This document shows, one piece after another, positions 44,906 through 52,636 of a stretch of DNA of 64,000 nucleotides; the stretch's first letter is position 1, and each line of letters starts with the position of its first letter. Below the pieces are notes generated by a model that ran no database searches, was not told the DNA's origin, and was given only the letters and a program-made list of their open reading frames with translations. The position numbers and the translations under genes are program-made. Source of the stretch: an uncultured Coriobacteriales bacterium. GTDB taxonomy: Bacteria > Actinomycetota > Coriobacteriia > Coriobacteriales > UMGS124. The DNA lies in assembly GCA_934636245.1 (NCBI GenBank), contig CAKUAI010000016.1, positions 23,265-87,264 on the forward strand, in the 5' to 3' direction.

Positions 44906-44937
44906 GGGCGAGCGAACCGAACACACCCGCGAGACCG

Positions 44938-44973
44938 AAGCGGCCGCCGGCACCCCCGCGCCCGCGGCCGCTT
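44938..44973 (+). terminator. Hairpin after DUF4012 gene
   Basis: AAGCGGCCGC (44938-44947) pairs perfectly with GCGGCCGCTT (44964-44973), 33 bases after the stop codon, followed by a short T-containing tail. Confidence 0.65.
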
Positions 44974-45187
44974 TGCGGTTGGGGGGAGGTGGGTGGCACT
45001 TGGGGTGTCAGTAAGCTTACATGGGAGTCGGAAAAGGCTGTGATTTGGCGGAGAAACCGGGCCGGACGTAAGTTTCTGGGGGTCAAAAGTTACATCGCGC
45101 AGTGGTTGTACTGGGATTGGACTTCTGCTTGCCCTACGTGAAAGTCTGTCGATTTCCAATAGCTCTGGCTATGTATCCTGTATCGGG

Positions 45188-45280
45188 TTATACTAAGGTC
45201 AACGAGTCGTTCCGCGTTGGTGTCGCGGGCGGCGCCGTTATTGGGCTTAGGCCATTAGTTGCGAGCTAATGGCCTTTTTA
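45188..45280 (+). ncRNA. Possible small RNA with strong terminator
   Basis: A TATACT box at 45188-45193 could start a short transcript of about 85 bases that ends at the perfect hairpin AGGCCATTAG (45249-45258) / CTAATGGCCT (45266-45275) followed by TTTTTA. No reading frame is present. It points at the 45-residue peptide gene on the other strand, an arrangement seen in type I toxin-antitoxin pairs. Both the promoter and the role are inference. Confidence 0.4.
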
Positions 45281-45297
45281 GTGCCGTCCGTGTGTCT

Positions 45298-45435
45298 CTA
45301 CTCCTCCCTTCCCGTATCGGCCTCGCTGCTCTCGGGCGACTTTCTTCCCTTGAGCAGCGAGACGAGTTCGATGACGGCCGTCGCCGTCTCGAGCAGCGCC
45401 GCCAACAGTTGCGCGGCAAACAGGATCAGATTCAT
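45298..45435 (-). CDS. 45-residue hydrophobic peptide
   Basis: A short frame with an excellent AGGAGG seven bases before the ATG. The first 28 residues, 'MNLILFAAQLLAALLETATA' then 'VIELVSLL', form one membrane helix; the rest is charged ('KGRKSPESSEADTGREE'). It converges on a possible small RNA with a strong terminator. A type I-like toxin or an ordinary small membrane protein are both possible. Confidence 0.6.
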   Translation of the reverse strand: MNLILFAAQLLAALLETATAVIELVSLLKGRKSPESSEADTGREE

Positions 45436-45599
45436 AGGCGTTACCTCCTAAGTTTCCGGAGGCGCCGCCCGACACGCGTTGGGCTCGTTGACCTGCGGGG
45501 GATTATACCGTATTGGGATAATTGAAAAGGGCGGATCCGGGTGCCTTGACATGGTTGCGCCGGGAGCGGCCGCTATCCGTAGCGTCGCGCTAAGCGGCG

Positions 45600-45944
45600 A
45601 TGGCAGGAGCTTTCGTCGATACATCGGTGTACCAAAGTGCCTCGCATACGCATTGTCTGATTGGAGCACACATGCTGAACTCGAGTTTTGCTATCTGCAC
45701 CGATGACCTTTTAGCGAGCGAAACCGCTGGGATTCCAGGATGCGGCGGACTCGACGCGTCTTCGGTGGCGCGGGCTTCCCTGGGGCCGGCGATAGACGCC
45801 GGCTGCGATTCGCTCCCTATTGCTCCTGGGGAGCCAAACGCCGAGAGCCTCGAGGCAATCAGCGAGGGCGACTTTATCTTGGCATCTGGCAAGAAGGGGC
45901 GCTTCGTCAGCGGGGCTGACCTCATTGCGGCTGCGATGGAATGA
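45600..45944 (+). pseudogene. RelB/DinJ-like antitoxin remnant
   Basis: The end of this 114-residue frame, 'PIAPGEPNAESLEAISEGD' and 'GRFVSGADLIAAAME', resembles the C-terminus of RelB/DinJ antitoxins (Pro-Asn-X-X-Thr/Ser, then Arg-Phe). The N-terminal half has no ribbon-helix-helix and looks unlike the family. There is no toxin gene beside it. I regard it as a decayed copy. Confidence 0.35.
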
Positions 45945-46349
45945 TGGCTGGTTTCATTCTGGGGCTCGGGATGCGTTTTGCGAACATCTAGGCGCTCCCC
46001 GCTCTATTTCCCCGCGCCTTTGCCTCCCCAAGGCCGCTATAGTTTCCCCTAGTCGGAAACCCTCGGATGCCCGGCTGCCGCCTGCGCACATCGCGTCAGT
46101 GCCTGTGCCTCACGGGCGACAAGCCCGAGCTGGCGCTCGCCGTGCAGCGTGAGGACGGCTTCTACTCGGCCCGCACCTGCCTCACCATCGAGATGGCCTA
46201 CAACAACGCCCGCCTCATCTGCCGCCCCGAGACCTCATGGATCAAGAGGTAGCGGGCGCAGCTCTGGTGGTTCTTGGCGGGCCGTTCTCTTCCGCCGCAT
46301 ACCGTGTTGTAGAATGATCACGTAGATATGCCAAGCGGAAGGACATGCC
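45945..46349. other. Gap with short fragment and repeat
   Basis: A fragment reading 'KPELALAVQREDGFYSARTC' then 'LTIEMAYNNARLICRPETSW' ends at 46252; I do not recognise it. The DNA from 46209 to 46258 recurs in changed form at 49569-49622, on the far side of the two ATPase genes. GCGGAAGGA serves the next gene. Confidence 0.4.
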
Positions 46350-47945
46350 ATGGAGCTGGAGCGTATTGCCACAAACACATACGACTTCGAGACCATCCGC
46401 AAAACGGGCATCACCTATGTCGACAAGACGGGATTGATGTATCCGCTGGTCAATACCTCCATGGGCAACCAGTTCTTTCTCTCTCGTCCGCGCCGTTTTG
46501 GCAAGTCGCTGCTGCTCTCGACGCTCCAGAAGCTTTTTGAGGGCAGGCGCGACTTGTTTCAGGGCCTGGCGATAGATTCGCTGCCGTGGGACTGGTCCGC
46601 TACGTATCCTGTCATCCGCCTCGATATGAGCCTGTGCTCGGGAGAGACCGTCGGAGAAGTCGAGGGGCGCGTCGTGGCAACGATGCGTTCTGAGGCTGAC
46701 AGGCTCGGTGTTGTCCTGCGCAACGAGGACGACGCTGCCATCTGTCTGCAGTCTTTTATCGAAGACGTTGCTGCTTTGGCACCTTGCGGTCAGATTGTCC
46801 TTCTTGTTGACGAATACGACAAACCCCTCACGCATTGGGTGGGCTCGGAGAAGGTTCGCCCATTCCAGGCGTTCCTCAAGTCGTTCTACGCGGTTATCAA
46901 GAAGACGGAGTCCATGCAGCGCTTCTGTCTTATGACCGGTGTCTCGAAGTTTTCGAAGGTCTCCATCTTTTCGGACCTTAATAACCTGACCGACCTCACG
47001 ATGAATCCGGCCGCGACGACTCTGCTGGGCTATACGCACGAGGAGGTTCGCAAGAACTATCCCGTGCGCCTTGCTTCTTTGGCCGATTGGCTCGGGGTCG
47101 ATGCCGACGGCGCGTTTGCCCAGCTTGTGTCCATGTACGACGGATACTGCTTTGATGAGCGAATGGTGCGCGTGTTCAATCCCGTCTCCCTTGGCAGCGC
47201 ACTGAGAGACATGCAGTTGAAGTCGTATTGGTTCGAGACCGGGACTCCGGCCTGGCTTATGACCTATGCCAAAAAAGCCCCCATGGACATGGACTCCCTC
47301 ACTGTGGGCGATGCCGACCTGGGCACTTTTGAGCCGGCTGACCCTTCTATGCCTGCGGTTCTTCTGCAAACCGGCTACCTCACCATCAAGGGCGTCTGGG
47401 GCCAAGGCATGGGCACCGTCTACGACCTCGGTTTTCCCAACGAGGAGGTCTCTGCAGGGTTCAACCGCTGGCTTGCCAACGCTTACGTGCGTCCCGACAC
47501 CGATGTCTCACAGACGAGTGGCTGGGCCATTGCCTGCCATCGCGCTGTGGGGTCGGGTGATGTCAGTGGCTTTATGGAGGCCCTGGAGTCGTTTTTCTCC
47601 GCGATTGGCTATGACCTGGCCGACCGTCTCAGCGAGCAGGCGTACCAGTGTGTCGTGGTGGCCATCATGCGATTCATCGGCGTTTACTCGGAGGGAGAAG
47701 TGCGCACCTCGCGCGGCCGCATCGACATTGTGCTGAAGGCGCCCGGACACACCTTTGTTATTGAGATGAAAGTGGCATCCGGTGAGCAGGCGGGTCGCAA
47801 GGCAGCTCAGGCTGCTCTTGATCAAATTCGAGAGAAAGAGTATGCCGGGTCCTATCGCTGCTCGGGCACGGAGGTGCACTTGCTGGGCATCGCGTTCGAT
47901 TGCCTCACGCATAACGTTGGCGCGTGGGTGAGCGAAGAGCTTTAG
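46350..47945 (+). CDS. AAA-ATPase-like/PD-(D/E)XK nuclease family protein
   Basis: A 531-residue protein with the typical start 'TIRKTGITYVDKTGLMYPLV', P-loop region 'FLSRPRRFGKSLLLSTLQKL', Walker B 'QIVLLVDEYDKPLTH', and a C-terminal nuclease-like core 'GRIDIVLKAPGHTFVIEMKV'. This is the AAA-ATPase_like plus PDDEXK_9 combination, common in anaerobes and expanded in gut bacteria. Its biological role is not known; relation to defence or mobile elements is suspected only. The ATG at 46350 follows GCGGAAGGA. Confidence 0.9.
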   Translation: MELERIATNTYDFETIRKTGITYVDKTGLMYPLVNTSMGNQFFLSRPRRFGKSLLLSTLQKLFEGRRDLFQGLAIDSLPWDWSATYPVIRLDMSLCSGETVGEVEGRVVATMRSEADRLGVVLRNEDDAAICLQSFIEDVAALAPCGQIVLLVDEYDKPLTHWVGSEKVRPFQAFLKSFYAVIKKTESMQRFCLMTGVSKFSKVSIFSDLNNLTDLTMNPAATTLLGYTHEEVRKNYPVRLASLADWLGVDADGAFAQLVSMYDGYCFDERMVRVFNPVSLGSALRDMQLKSYWFETGTPAWLMTYAKKAPMDMDSLTVGDADLGTFEPADPSMPAVLLQTGYLTIKGVWGQGMGTVYDLGFPNEEVSAGFNRWLANAYVRPDTDVSQTSGWAIACHRAVGSGDVSGFMEALESFFSAIGYDLADRLSEQAYQCVVVAIMRFIGVYSEGEVRTSRGRIDIVLKAPGHTFVIEMKVASGEQAGRKAAQAALDQIREKEYAGSYRCSGTEVHLLGIAFDCLTHNVGAWVSEEL

Positions 47946-48037
47946 GTTCGAACGGGCTGATTAAACTGGCGAGAGGACTTGCCTTCTGATTCGGGTTGAT
48001 CGCTGTCGCGTGCGGAAGGCAGACGCTGCCCTGAAAA

Positions 48038-48185
48038 CGTTGCAGTCATGATGGGGCTGCATGCGAAATGCGTCGCAGGGGTGGGGTGCCGGCATTCAAA
48101 AAACGTCGCGCAGGCACTTCGTTTCTGCGCAAAAACGTCGCAGAGGCGGGGTGTTATATGCTAAAATACGTCGCAACACGTCGTA
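48038..48185 (+). promoter_or_regulatory. 33-bp phased CGTCGCA array before DUF4143 gene
   Basis: CGTTGCA (48038), CGTCGCA (48071), CGTCGCG (48104), CGTCGCA (48136) and CGTCGCA (48169) are 33, 33, 32 and 33 bases apart, with CGTCGTA at 48179 in addition. Most are preceded by a run of A. The array ends at a TATGAT box (48193-48198) in front of the ATPase gene, so it most likely controls that promoter. Confidence 0.6.
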
Positions 48186-48212
48186 TACCTGGTATGATTG
48201 GCGGTCAATGAG

Positions 48213-49550
48213 ATGGCGATTGAACGCGCGCTTATGCAAAAGCTCGAGTCCTGGAAAGCCAACCCCGCGCGCAGGGCGCTGCTGCTCGATGGGGCGCGTC
48301 AGGTTGGCAAGACGTTTGCGGCTCGCGCATTCGCTGAGAGTCACTACGACATCTTTCTCGAGATCAACTTTGTTGAGACGCCGGGCGCTCGGGCGATCTT
48401 TGACGGGGACCTCGATGCCGAGACAATCATCATGGGTCTCACCGCTTATTCGGGAACCGCGCTGGTGCCAGGCAAAACGCTCGTCTTTTTCGATGAGGTT
48501 CAGGCTTGTCCGCGTGCGCGGACTGCGATCAAGTTCCTTGTCGACGATGGCCGCTTCGACTACATTGAGTCGGGTTCTCTGCTGGGCGTTACATGTCAGC
48601 ACGTCGAATCTCTGCCTGTGGGATATGAGGAAGAGGTTCGCGTGTTCCCGCTGACGTTTCGGGAATTTGCCGAGGCGGCGGGTATTCAGCGTGAGACTAT
48701 CGAGCATGCCCGGCAGGCATGCCAAGACGGCAGCCTTGTGCCGGACGTTATCCATGAGCGGCTCCTCAGGGCGTTTCGTATCTATATGGCGGTGGGCGGA
48801 ATGCCTGCGGCTGTCCAGCGCTTCGTCGACACGAGCGATTTGGCGCGCGTGCTTGAGGTGCAGAAAGGCATCCTTGCCCTTTATCGGCAAGATGTCGCGA
48901 AATACGCCCCCAACAAAGCGCATGTCAACGCAATCTTTGACGCTCTTCCTGCCGAGCTTGATGCGAAGAACAAGCGTTTCATGCTGAGCGACCTGTCCAA
49001 GGCGGCGCGCATGGAGCGCTATGCAAGCGATTTCATGTGGCTCGCCGATGCCGGCGTCGCCCTGCCGTGCTACAACGTGACCTCGCCCGCGGCGCCTCTT
49101 CAGATCAACATGCAGCACAACCTCTTCAAGCTGTTTTTGTGCGACACCGGTCTTTTGAGCGCGGCGTCGGTCGGTGCGGTGCAGTTCTCGCTCTTGCAGG
49201 GAGACGTCTCCATCAACCAGGGCGCTCTCCTTGAGAATGTGATTGCCCAGCAGCTTGTTGCAAGCGGGTTCAAGCTTTTTTACTACGACAAGAGCAAGAT
49301 AGGCGAGATCGACTTCTTGATGCAGCGCGGTTCTCATGTTGTCCCGCTGGAGGCAAAATCGGGCGGAGACTACACGCGGCACAAGGCGCTCGACAACCTC
49401 ATGACAGTGGGGGAGTGGGGGCTTGAGGAGGCCATCGTCCTGTGCGGTGCCAATGTCTCCAGGCAGGGCGGCGTGAAATACCTGCCGTGGTATGCGGTGT
49501 CGTTTTTGGAGCAGGAAACCCTGCCCGACTCGCTCATCGTGAAGGTGTAG
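48213..49550 (+). CDS. ATP-binding protein (AAA_14 and DUF4143)
   Basis: A 445-residue protein with P-loop 'LLLDGARQVGKTFAARAF', Walker B 'KTLVFFDEVQACPRARTAI', 'YIESGSLLGV', and the DUF4143 half ending in 'KIGEIDFLMQRGSHVVPLEA' then 'K', the nuclease-like core. It represents the commoner ATP-binding/DUF4143 type, distant from the two 430-residue paralogues. The ATG at 48213 has no clear ribosome binding site and a TATGAT box lies 15 bases upstream, so the message may be leaderless. Confidence 0.87.
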   Translation: MAIERALMQKLESWKANPARRALLLDGARQVGKTFAARAFAESHYDIFLEINFVETPGARAIFDGDLDAETIIMGLTAYSGTALVPGKTLVFFDEVQACPRARTAIKFLVDDGRFDYIESGSLLGVTCQHVESLPVGYEEEVRVFPLTFREFAEAAGIQRETIEHARQACQDGSLVPDVIHERLLRAFRIYMAVGGMPAAVQRFVDTSDLARVLEVQKGILALYRQDVAKYAPNKAHVNAIFDALPAELDAKNKRFMLSDLSKAARMERYASDFMWLADAGVALPCYNVTSPAAPLQINMQHNLFKLFLCDTGLLSAASVGAVQFSLLQGDVSINQGALLENVIAQQLVASGFKLFYYDKSKIGEIDFLMQRGSHVVPLEAKSGGDYTRHKALDNLMTVGEWGLEEAIVLCGANVSRQGGVKYLPWYAVSFLEQETLPDSLIVKV

Positions 49551-49675
49551 GCGCGGCACGTTTGCGACGCGCCCGCCGTGCCCGCCGCCCCGAGACCTCG
49601 CGAATCAAAGGGGCGGCGGGCGCCGACGGTGATTCGGATGCTTGGTTGGCATGTCGGTCTCGGTGAGCCGAGTGA

Positions 49676-49712
49676 CATCCCTGCGGGCTAGCCAAGGCAG
49701 CCTGCAGGGATG
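49676..49712. terminator. Hairpin between convergent ATPase genes
   Basis: CATCCCTGC (49676-49684) pairs perfectly with GCAGGGATG (49704-49712). It overlaps the stop codon of the minus-strand gene and could end transcripts from both sides. Confidence 0.55.
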
Positions 49713-50971
49713 ACATAAACTCCGTCGGGTCGGCGGAAAAAGAATGGGGCATTGGCCGCAATGACGCCGAGAAACACCGGTTCGGGGTTTTGCGCGAGCG
49801 GGTTGGAGGCCACTTTTTCGCGCAGGCGCAGGAGATTTGCCGCAGCCGGGTCGACCTTGGTACTGTCCAACTTTATCTCCAATGCCGCCCAGCGTCCGTC
49901 TAACAGTTCGATGATGACATCGACCTCGAGCCCGTAGGCGTCGCGATAATAAAAGAGGCTCGGCTGCCTGAGCCTAGTTGATGCACATAGACAAGCAGAG
50001 AGGTCGCGCATGCACAGGCTTTCGAAAAGGATGCCGAGCAACTGGCGATCCCATAGGAGGCGCTGCGCATCGTAGCCTAACAACGCTGCCGTCAGGGAAG
50101 GATCTACGAGGTAACGCTTGGGGCGTGTGCGCGTGCGGGCGCGTGATTTGACCGGTGCATCCCACCCGCCAACATTGCGTATCAGGTAGTTTTGCTCCAA
50201 ATAGGCGAGGTAGCTTGTTACGGTGGCACGATCTGCGCTCGTGGGTTCCTCTCCATGCAGGGTGTCGCGTGCGAGCGTTTCGATTGACGCTGCGCCTCCA
50301 TCATTGCGCGCCAGAGCGTAAAGCACGCGCCGCATAAGTGCGGGGTCCAGGTTGGTTTTTTGGGTGACACTGTCGCAAAGAGCTTCGACATACTGGGAAA
50401 CTACCAGGTTCTGTATTGCCTCGGGGCGCCCCTGTGCTGCCGGCCAACCGCCGCGGCATATGGATGATGCCAGGTCTGGCAAAGTGAGATTCGCCTGAGA
50501 TGATGGAATTTCTTCTCCCAATAGCAGGCGCTCGATGGAAGCTTCTCCCGAAGACAGCCCCTGCTCAACAAGGGTCATTGGTTCCATACGCAGTCGGGCA
50601 ATGCGGCCGGCTCCCGAGTGGCTCACCTTGTCCATGCTGGGAGTTGACGAACCGGTCAGGAGGAACTTGCCGTATGTTCCAGCGGCGCTGTCGACTGCTC
50701 GGCGCGTTGCATCCCACACGGTGGGGACTTCTTGCCATTCGTCTACCAGATGGGGGGCTTCTCCCTGTAAGGCAAGGTTGGCATCGAGTTCGACAGCGGC
50801 ACGTATCGTTGGGTCGTCGAGGTTTGTGACGCTGTTTGCCTGAGAGAGCGACAGCCAGGTCTTTCCGCACCACTTGGGCCCGCGCACCTCTACTGCACCG
50901 AACGTGTCCAAGTGCAGCCTCAGGTTGTCTTCCATGATGCGGTGATGGTAGCCAGATGGTGTCAGAGACAT
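49688..50971 (-). CDS. ATP-binding protein with DUF4143 domain
   Basis: A 427-residue paralogue of the protein at 41253: P-loop 'VRGPKWCGKTWLSLSQA', 'PHLVDEWQEVPTVWDATRR', 'LTGSSTPSMDKVSHSGAGRI', and 'YGLEVDVIIELLDGRWAALE' followed by 'IK'. The ATG at 50971 has GGGAG upstream. As with its relatives the function is unknown. Its own upstream region carries a four-unit 23-bp array of a different sequence, and a third, nearly deleted paralogue is at 52363. Confidence 0.87.
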   Translation of the reverse strand: MSLTPSGYHHRIMEDNLRLHLDTFGAVEVRGPKWCGKTWLSLSQANSVTNLDDPTIRAAVELDANLALQGEAPHLVDEWQEVPTVWDATRRAVDSAAGTYGKFLLTGSSTPSMDKVSHSGAGRIARLRMEPMTLVEQGLSSGEASIERLLLGEEIPSSQANLTLPDLASSICRGGWPAAQGRPEAIQNLVVSQYVEALCDSVTQKTNLDPALMRRVLYALARNDGGAASIETLARDTLHGEEPTSADRATVTSYLAYLEQNYLIRNVGGWDAPVKSRARTRTRPKRYLVDPSLTAALLGYDAQRLLWDRQLLGILFESLCMRDLSACLCASTRLRQPSLFYYRDAYGLEVDVIIELLDGRWAALEIKLDSTKVDPAAANLLRLREKVASNPLAQNPEPVFLGVIAANAPFFFRRPDGVYVIPAGCLG

Positions 50972-50999
50972 CGCAAACTCCCGTTCGTACGTGCTGAAA

Positions 51000-51082
51000 G
51001 CAAAAAAGCCGCCTTAATTCAAGCAAAAAAGCCGCCTCAAATCAAGCAAAAAAGCCGCCTGGATTTGAGCAAAAAAGCCGCC
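51000..51082 (-). promoter_or_regulatory. 23-bp phased GCAAAAAAGCCGCC array before DUF4143 gene
   Basis: Four identical copies of GCAAAAAAGCCGCC begin at 51000, 51023, 51046 and 51069, exactly 23 bases apart, separated by 9-base A+T-rich spacers. They lie 29-111 bases upstream of the minus-strand ATPase start, where its promoter should be. Confidence 0.65.
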
Positions 51083-51111
51083 TGGGCTTGTGCGTCCGGT
51101 GCAGGGCGGGA

Positions 51112-51888
51112 CTATCCCAGTGCGACGTCTAGCACCATCATCACGCTGAAGCCCACGGCGAAGAACACCGTGCCGATGTTGGAATGGCGGCCCTGGGACA
51201 TCTCGGGAATGAGTTCCTCAACCACGACGTAGAGCATGGCGCCTGCCGCGAAGCTCAATAGATACGGCAGCGCCGGAATCACGAGCTGCGCGGCGAGAAT
51301 CGTGAGCACGGCGCCAATGGGCTCTACGATGCCGGACAGAACGCCGCCCGCAAACGCCTTGCCCTTGCTTTGCCCCTCGGCTCGCAGCGGCATGGAGATG
51401 ATTGCGCCCTCGGGGATGTTCTGAATGGCGATGCCGAGGGATAAGACGAGCGCACTTGCCGCTGTGACCTGCGCGTTTCCCGCGAGGAAGCCTGCATACA
51501 TCACGCCGACCGCCATTCCTTCGGGGATGTTGTGCAGGGTCACCGCCAATATCATCATCGTGGTGCGCTCCAGCTTGGTTTTTGGTCCCTCCGCTTGCTC
51601 GCTGCCCACATGCAGATGGGGGATCAGGTGGTCGAGGGCAAGCAAGAACAGCACGCCGACCCAAAATCCCGCAAACGCCGGGAAGAAGGCCAGCCTGCCC
51701 ATGGACGCCGATTGATCGATGGCCGGAATCAGCAGGCTCCAGATCGAGGCTGCGACCATCACTCCCGCGGCAAAGCCTGCCAGCGCGCGCTGTACCAGGT
51801 CGCTCAGGGACTTTTTCATGCAGAGCGCGCAAGCCGCGCCCAGTGCCGTGCCCAAGAAGGGAATCAAAATCCCAAGAAACGTTTCCAT
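51112..51888 (-). CDS. ZIP family metal transporter
   Basis: A 258-residue membrane protein with about eight helices. The metal-binding helices are clear: 'LAVTLHNIPEGMAVGVMYAG' and 'GIAIQNIPEGAIISMPL', the H-N-I-P-E-G signatures of ZIP transporters of the ZupT/GufA branch, which bring zinc or related divalent metals into the cytoplasm. The ATG at 51888 with GGTGAGGT upstream replaces a longer frame. A perfect palindrome upstream suggests metal-dependent control. Confidence 0.92.
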   Translation of the reverse strand: METFLGILIPFLGTALGAACALCMKKSLSDLVQRALAGFAAGVMVAASIWSLLIPAIDQSASMGRLAFFPAFAGFWVGVLFLLALDHLIPHLHVGSEQAEGPKTKLERTTMMILAVTLHNIPEGMAVGVMYAGFLAGNAQVTAASALVLSLGIAIQNIPEGAIISMPLRAEGQSKGKAFAGGVLSGIVEPIGAVLTILAAQLVIPALPYLLSFAAGAMLYVVVEELIPEMSQGRHSNIGTVFFAVGFSVMMVLDVALG

Positions 51889-52362
51889 GTACCTCACCGC
51901 CGAGTCTCGCTGTTTGCCCGTCACTGCCTGCCAGCCTTGCCGCAGAAGAGGGGGCTCCATCGGGCTTCGAGCTCGCGCCCCCGGCACATCGACCCTCTTG
52001 CGTGATGCTGGGAACTGACAATCTACATCAGTGAGGATGATAGTTAGAGATATCTAACTAGACTGCACCGAAAAAACTCCCTTTCGCGCTTGCAACAAGA
52101 GCCTGCTCTGTCATCTCGTTTTTTACCGGACGGTACGTACGTAATGTGCCGAACGACATACACGTATTTTGCCAATCTGACAGTCTAGAAGTGTGGTGAT
52201 GAAACTGAGGCTCTGACCAGCGGTTGCGCTTGCCAAGTGGGCCTATTTTGCAAAGCTACTGCGCGGTCTTTCAGCGAAGAGTCTTTCCCCACCTCGATCT
52301 CTCAGATAGAAGTAGCTCAGGCAGCACCACGCTGATGAATTTGCCGAACGGAGATTCGGGCA
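51889..52362. other. Gap upstream of ZIP gene
   Basis: About 470 bases without a gene. The main element is the palindrome at 52041-52060. From about 52224 onward lies degenerate sequence that leads into the DUF4143 remnant. Confidence 0.45.
52041..52060. promoter_or_regulatory. Palindromic operator upstream of ZIP gene
   Basis: TAGTTAGA and TCTAACTA form perfect 8-bp arms around GATA. The TTAG...CTAA pattern is like sites of DtxR/MntR-type metalloregulators. It lies about 150 bases upstream of the transporter start. Confidence 0.5.
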
Positions 52363-52532
52363 TTGGGAGTGCAGCGAGAAATCTGCTGAGGTTGCGCGGC
52401 AAGATGTGCGCGAACCCGTCGGCACAGAACGCGCAGCCGGCGTTTCTTACGGTCGTGGTGGGGCGCGGAAACCTTGCTTGTACGCGCGACGATGGAGTGC
52501 ACGTGATTCCGGCGGCGCTGCTGGGAGCATAG
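52363..52532 (+). pseudogene. DUF4143 protein, C-terminal remnant
   Basis: The end of a frame reads 'AARNLLRLRGKMCANPSAQN' and 'DGVHVIPAALLGA', closely matching the last 50 residues of the protein at 49688 ('AAANLLRLREKVASNPLAQN', 'DGVYVIPAGCLG'). The rest of the gene is gone. It is a third paralogue reduced to its tail. Confidence 0.7.
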
Positions 52533-52636
52533 GGCCGGCGGTTTCGTGTTCGCATGCTGATTCTCAGAAGGATGCGTCCGCGAGGAGGGCGTTGATGTCG
52601 CCTGCCAAGGTGGCGCATTGCGGCTTGAAGGCGTGG

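Noticed and set aside
48038..48185. CRISPR array or plasmid-type replication origin iterons
   Set aside because: Repeat core is 7 bases with degenerate spacers; no replication gene is adjacent, so a promoter-proximal regulatory array is the simpler view.
51000..51082. CRISPR array
   Set aside because: Units are only 14 bases with 9-base spacers; there are no cas genes, and position before a start codon fits an operator array better.
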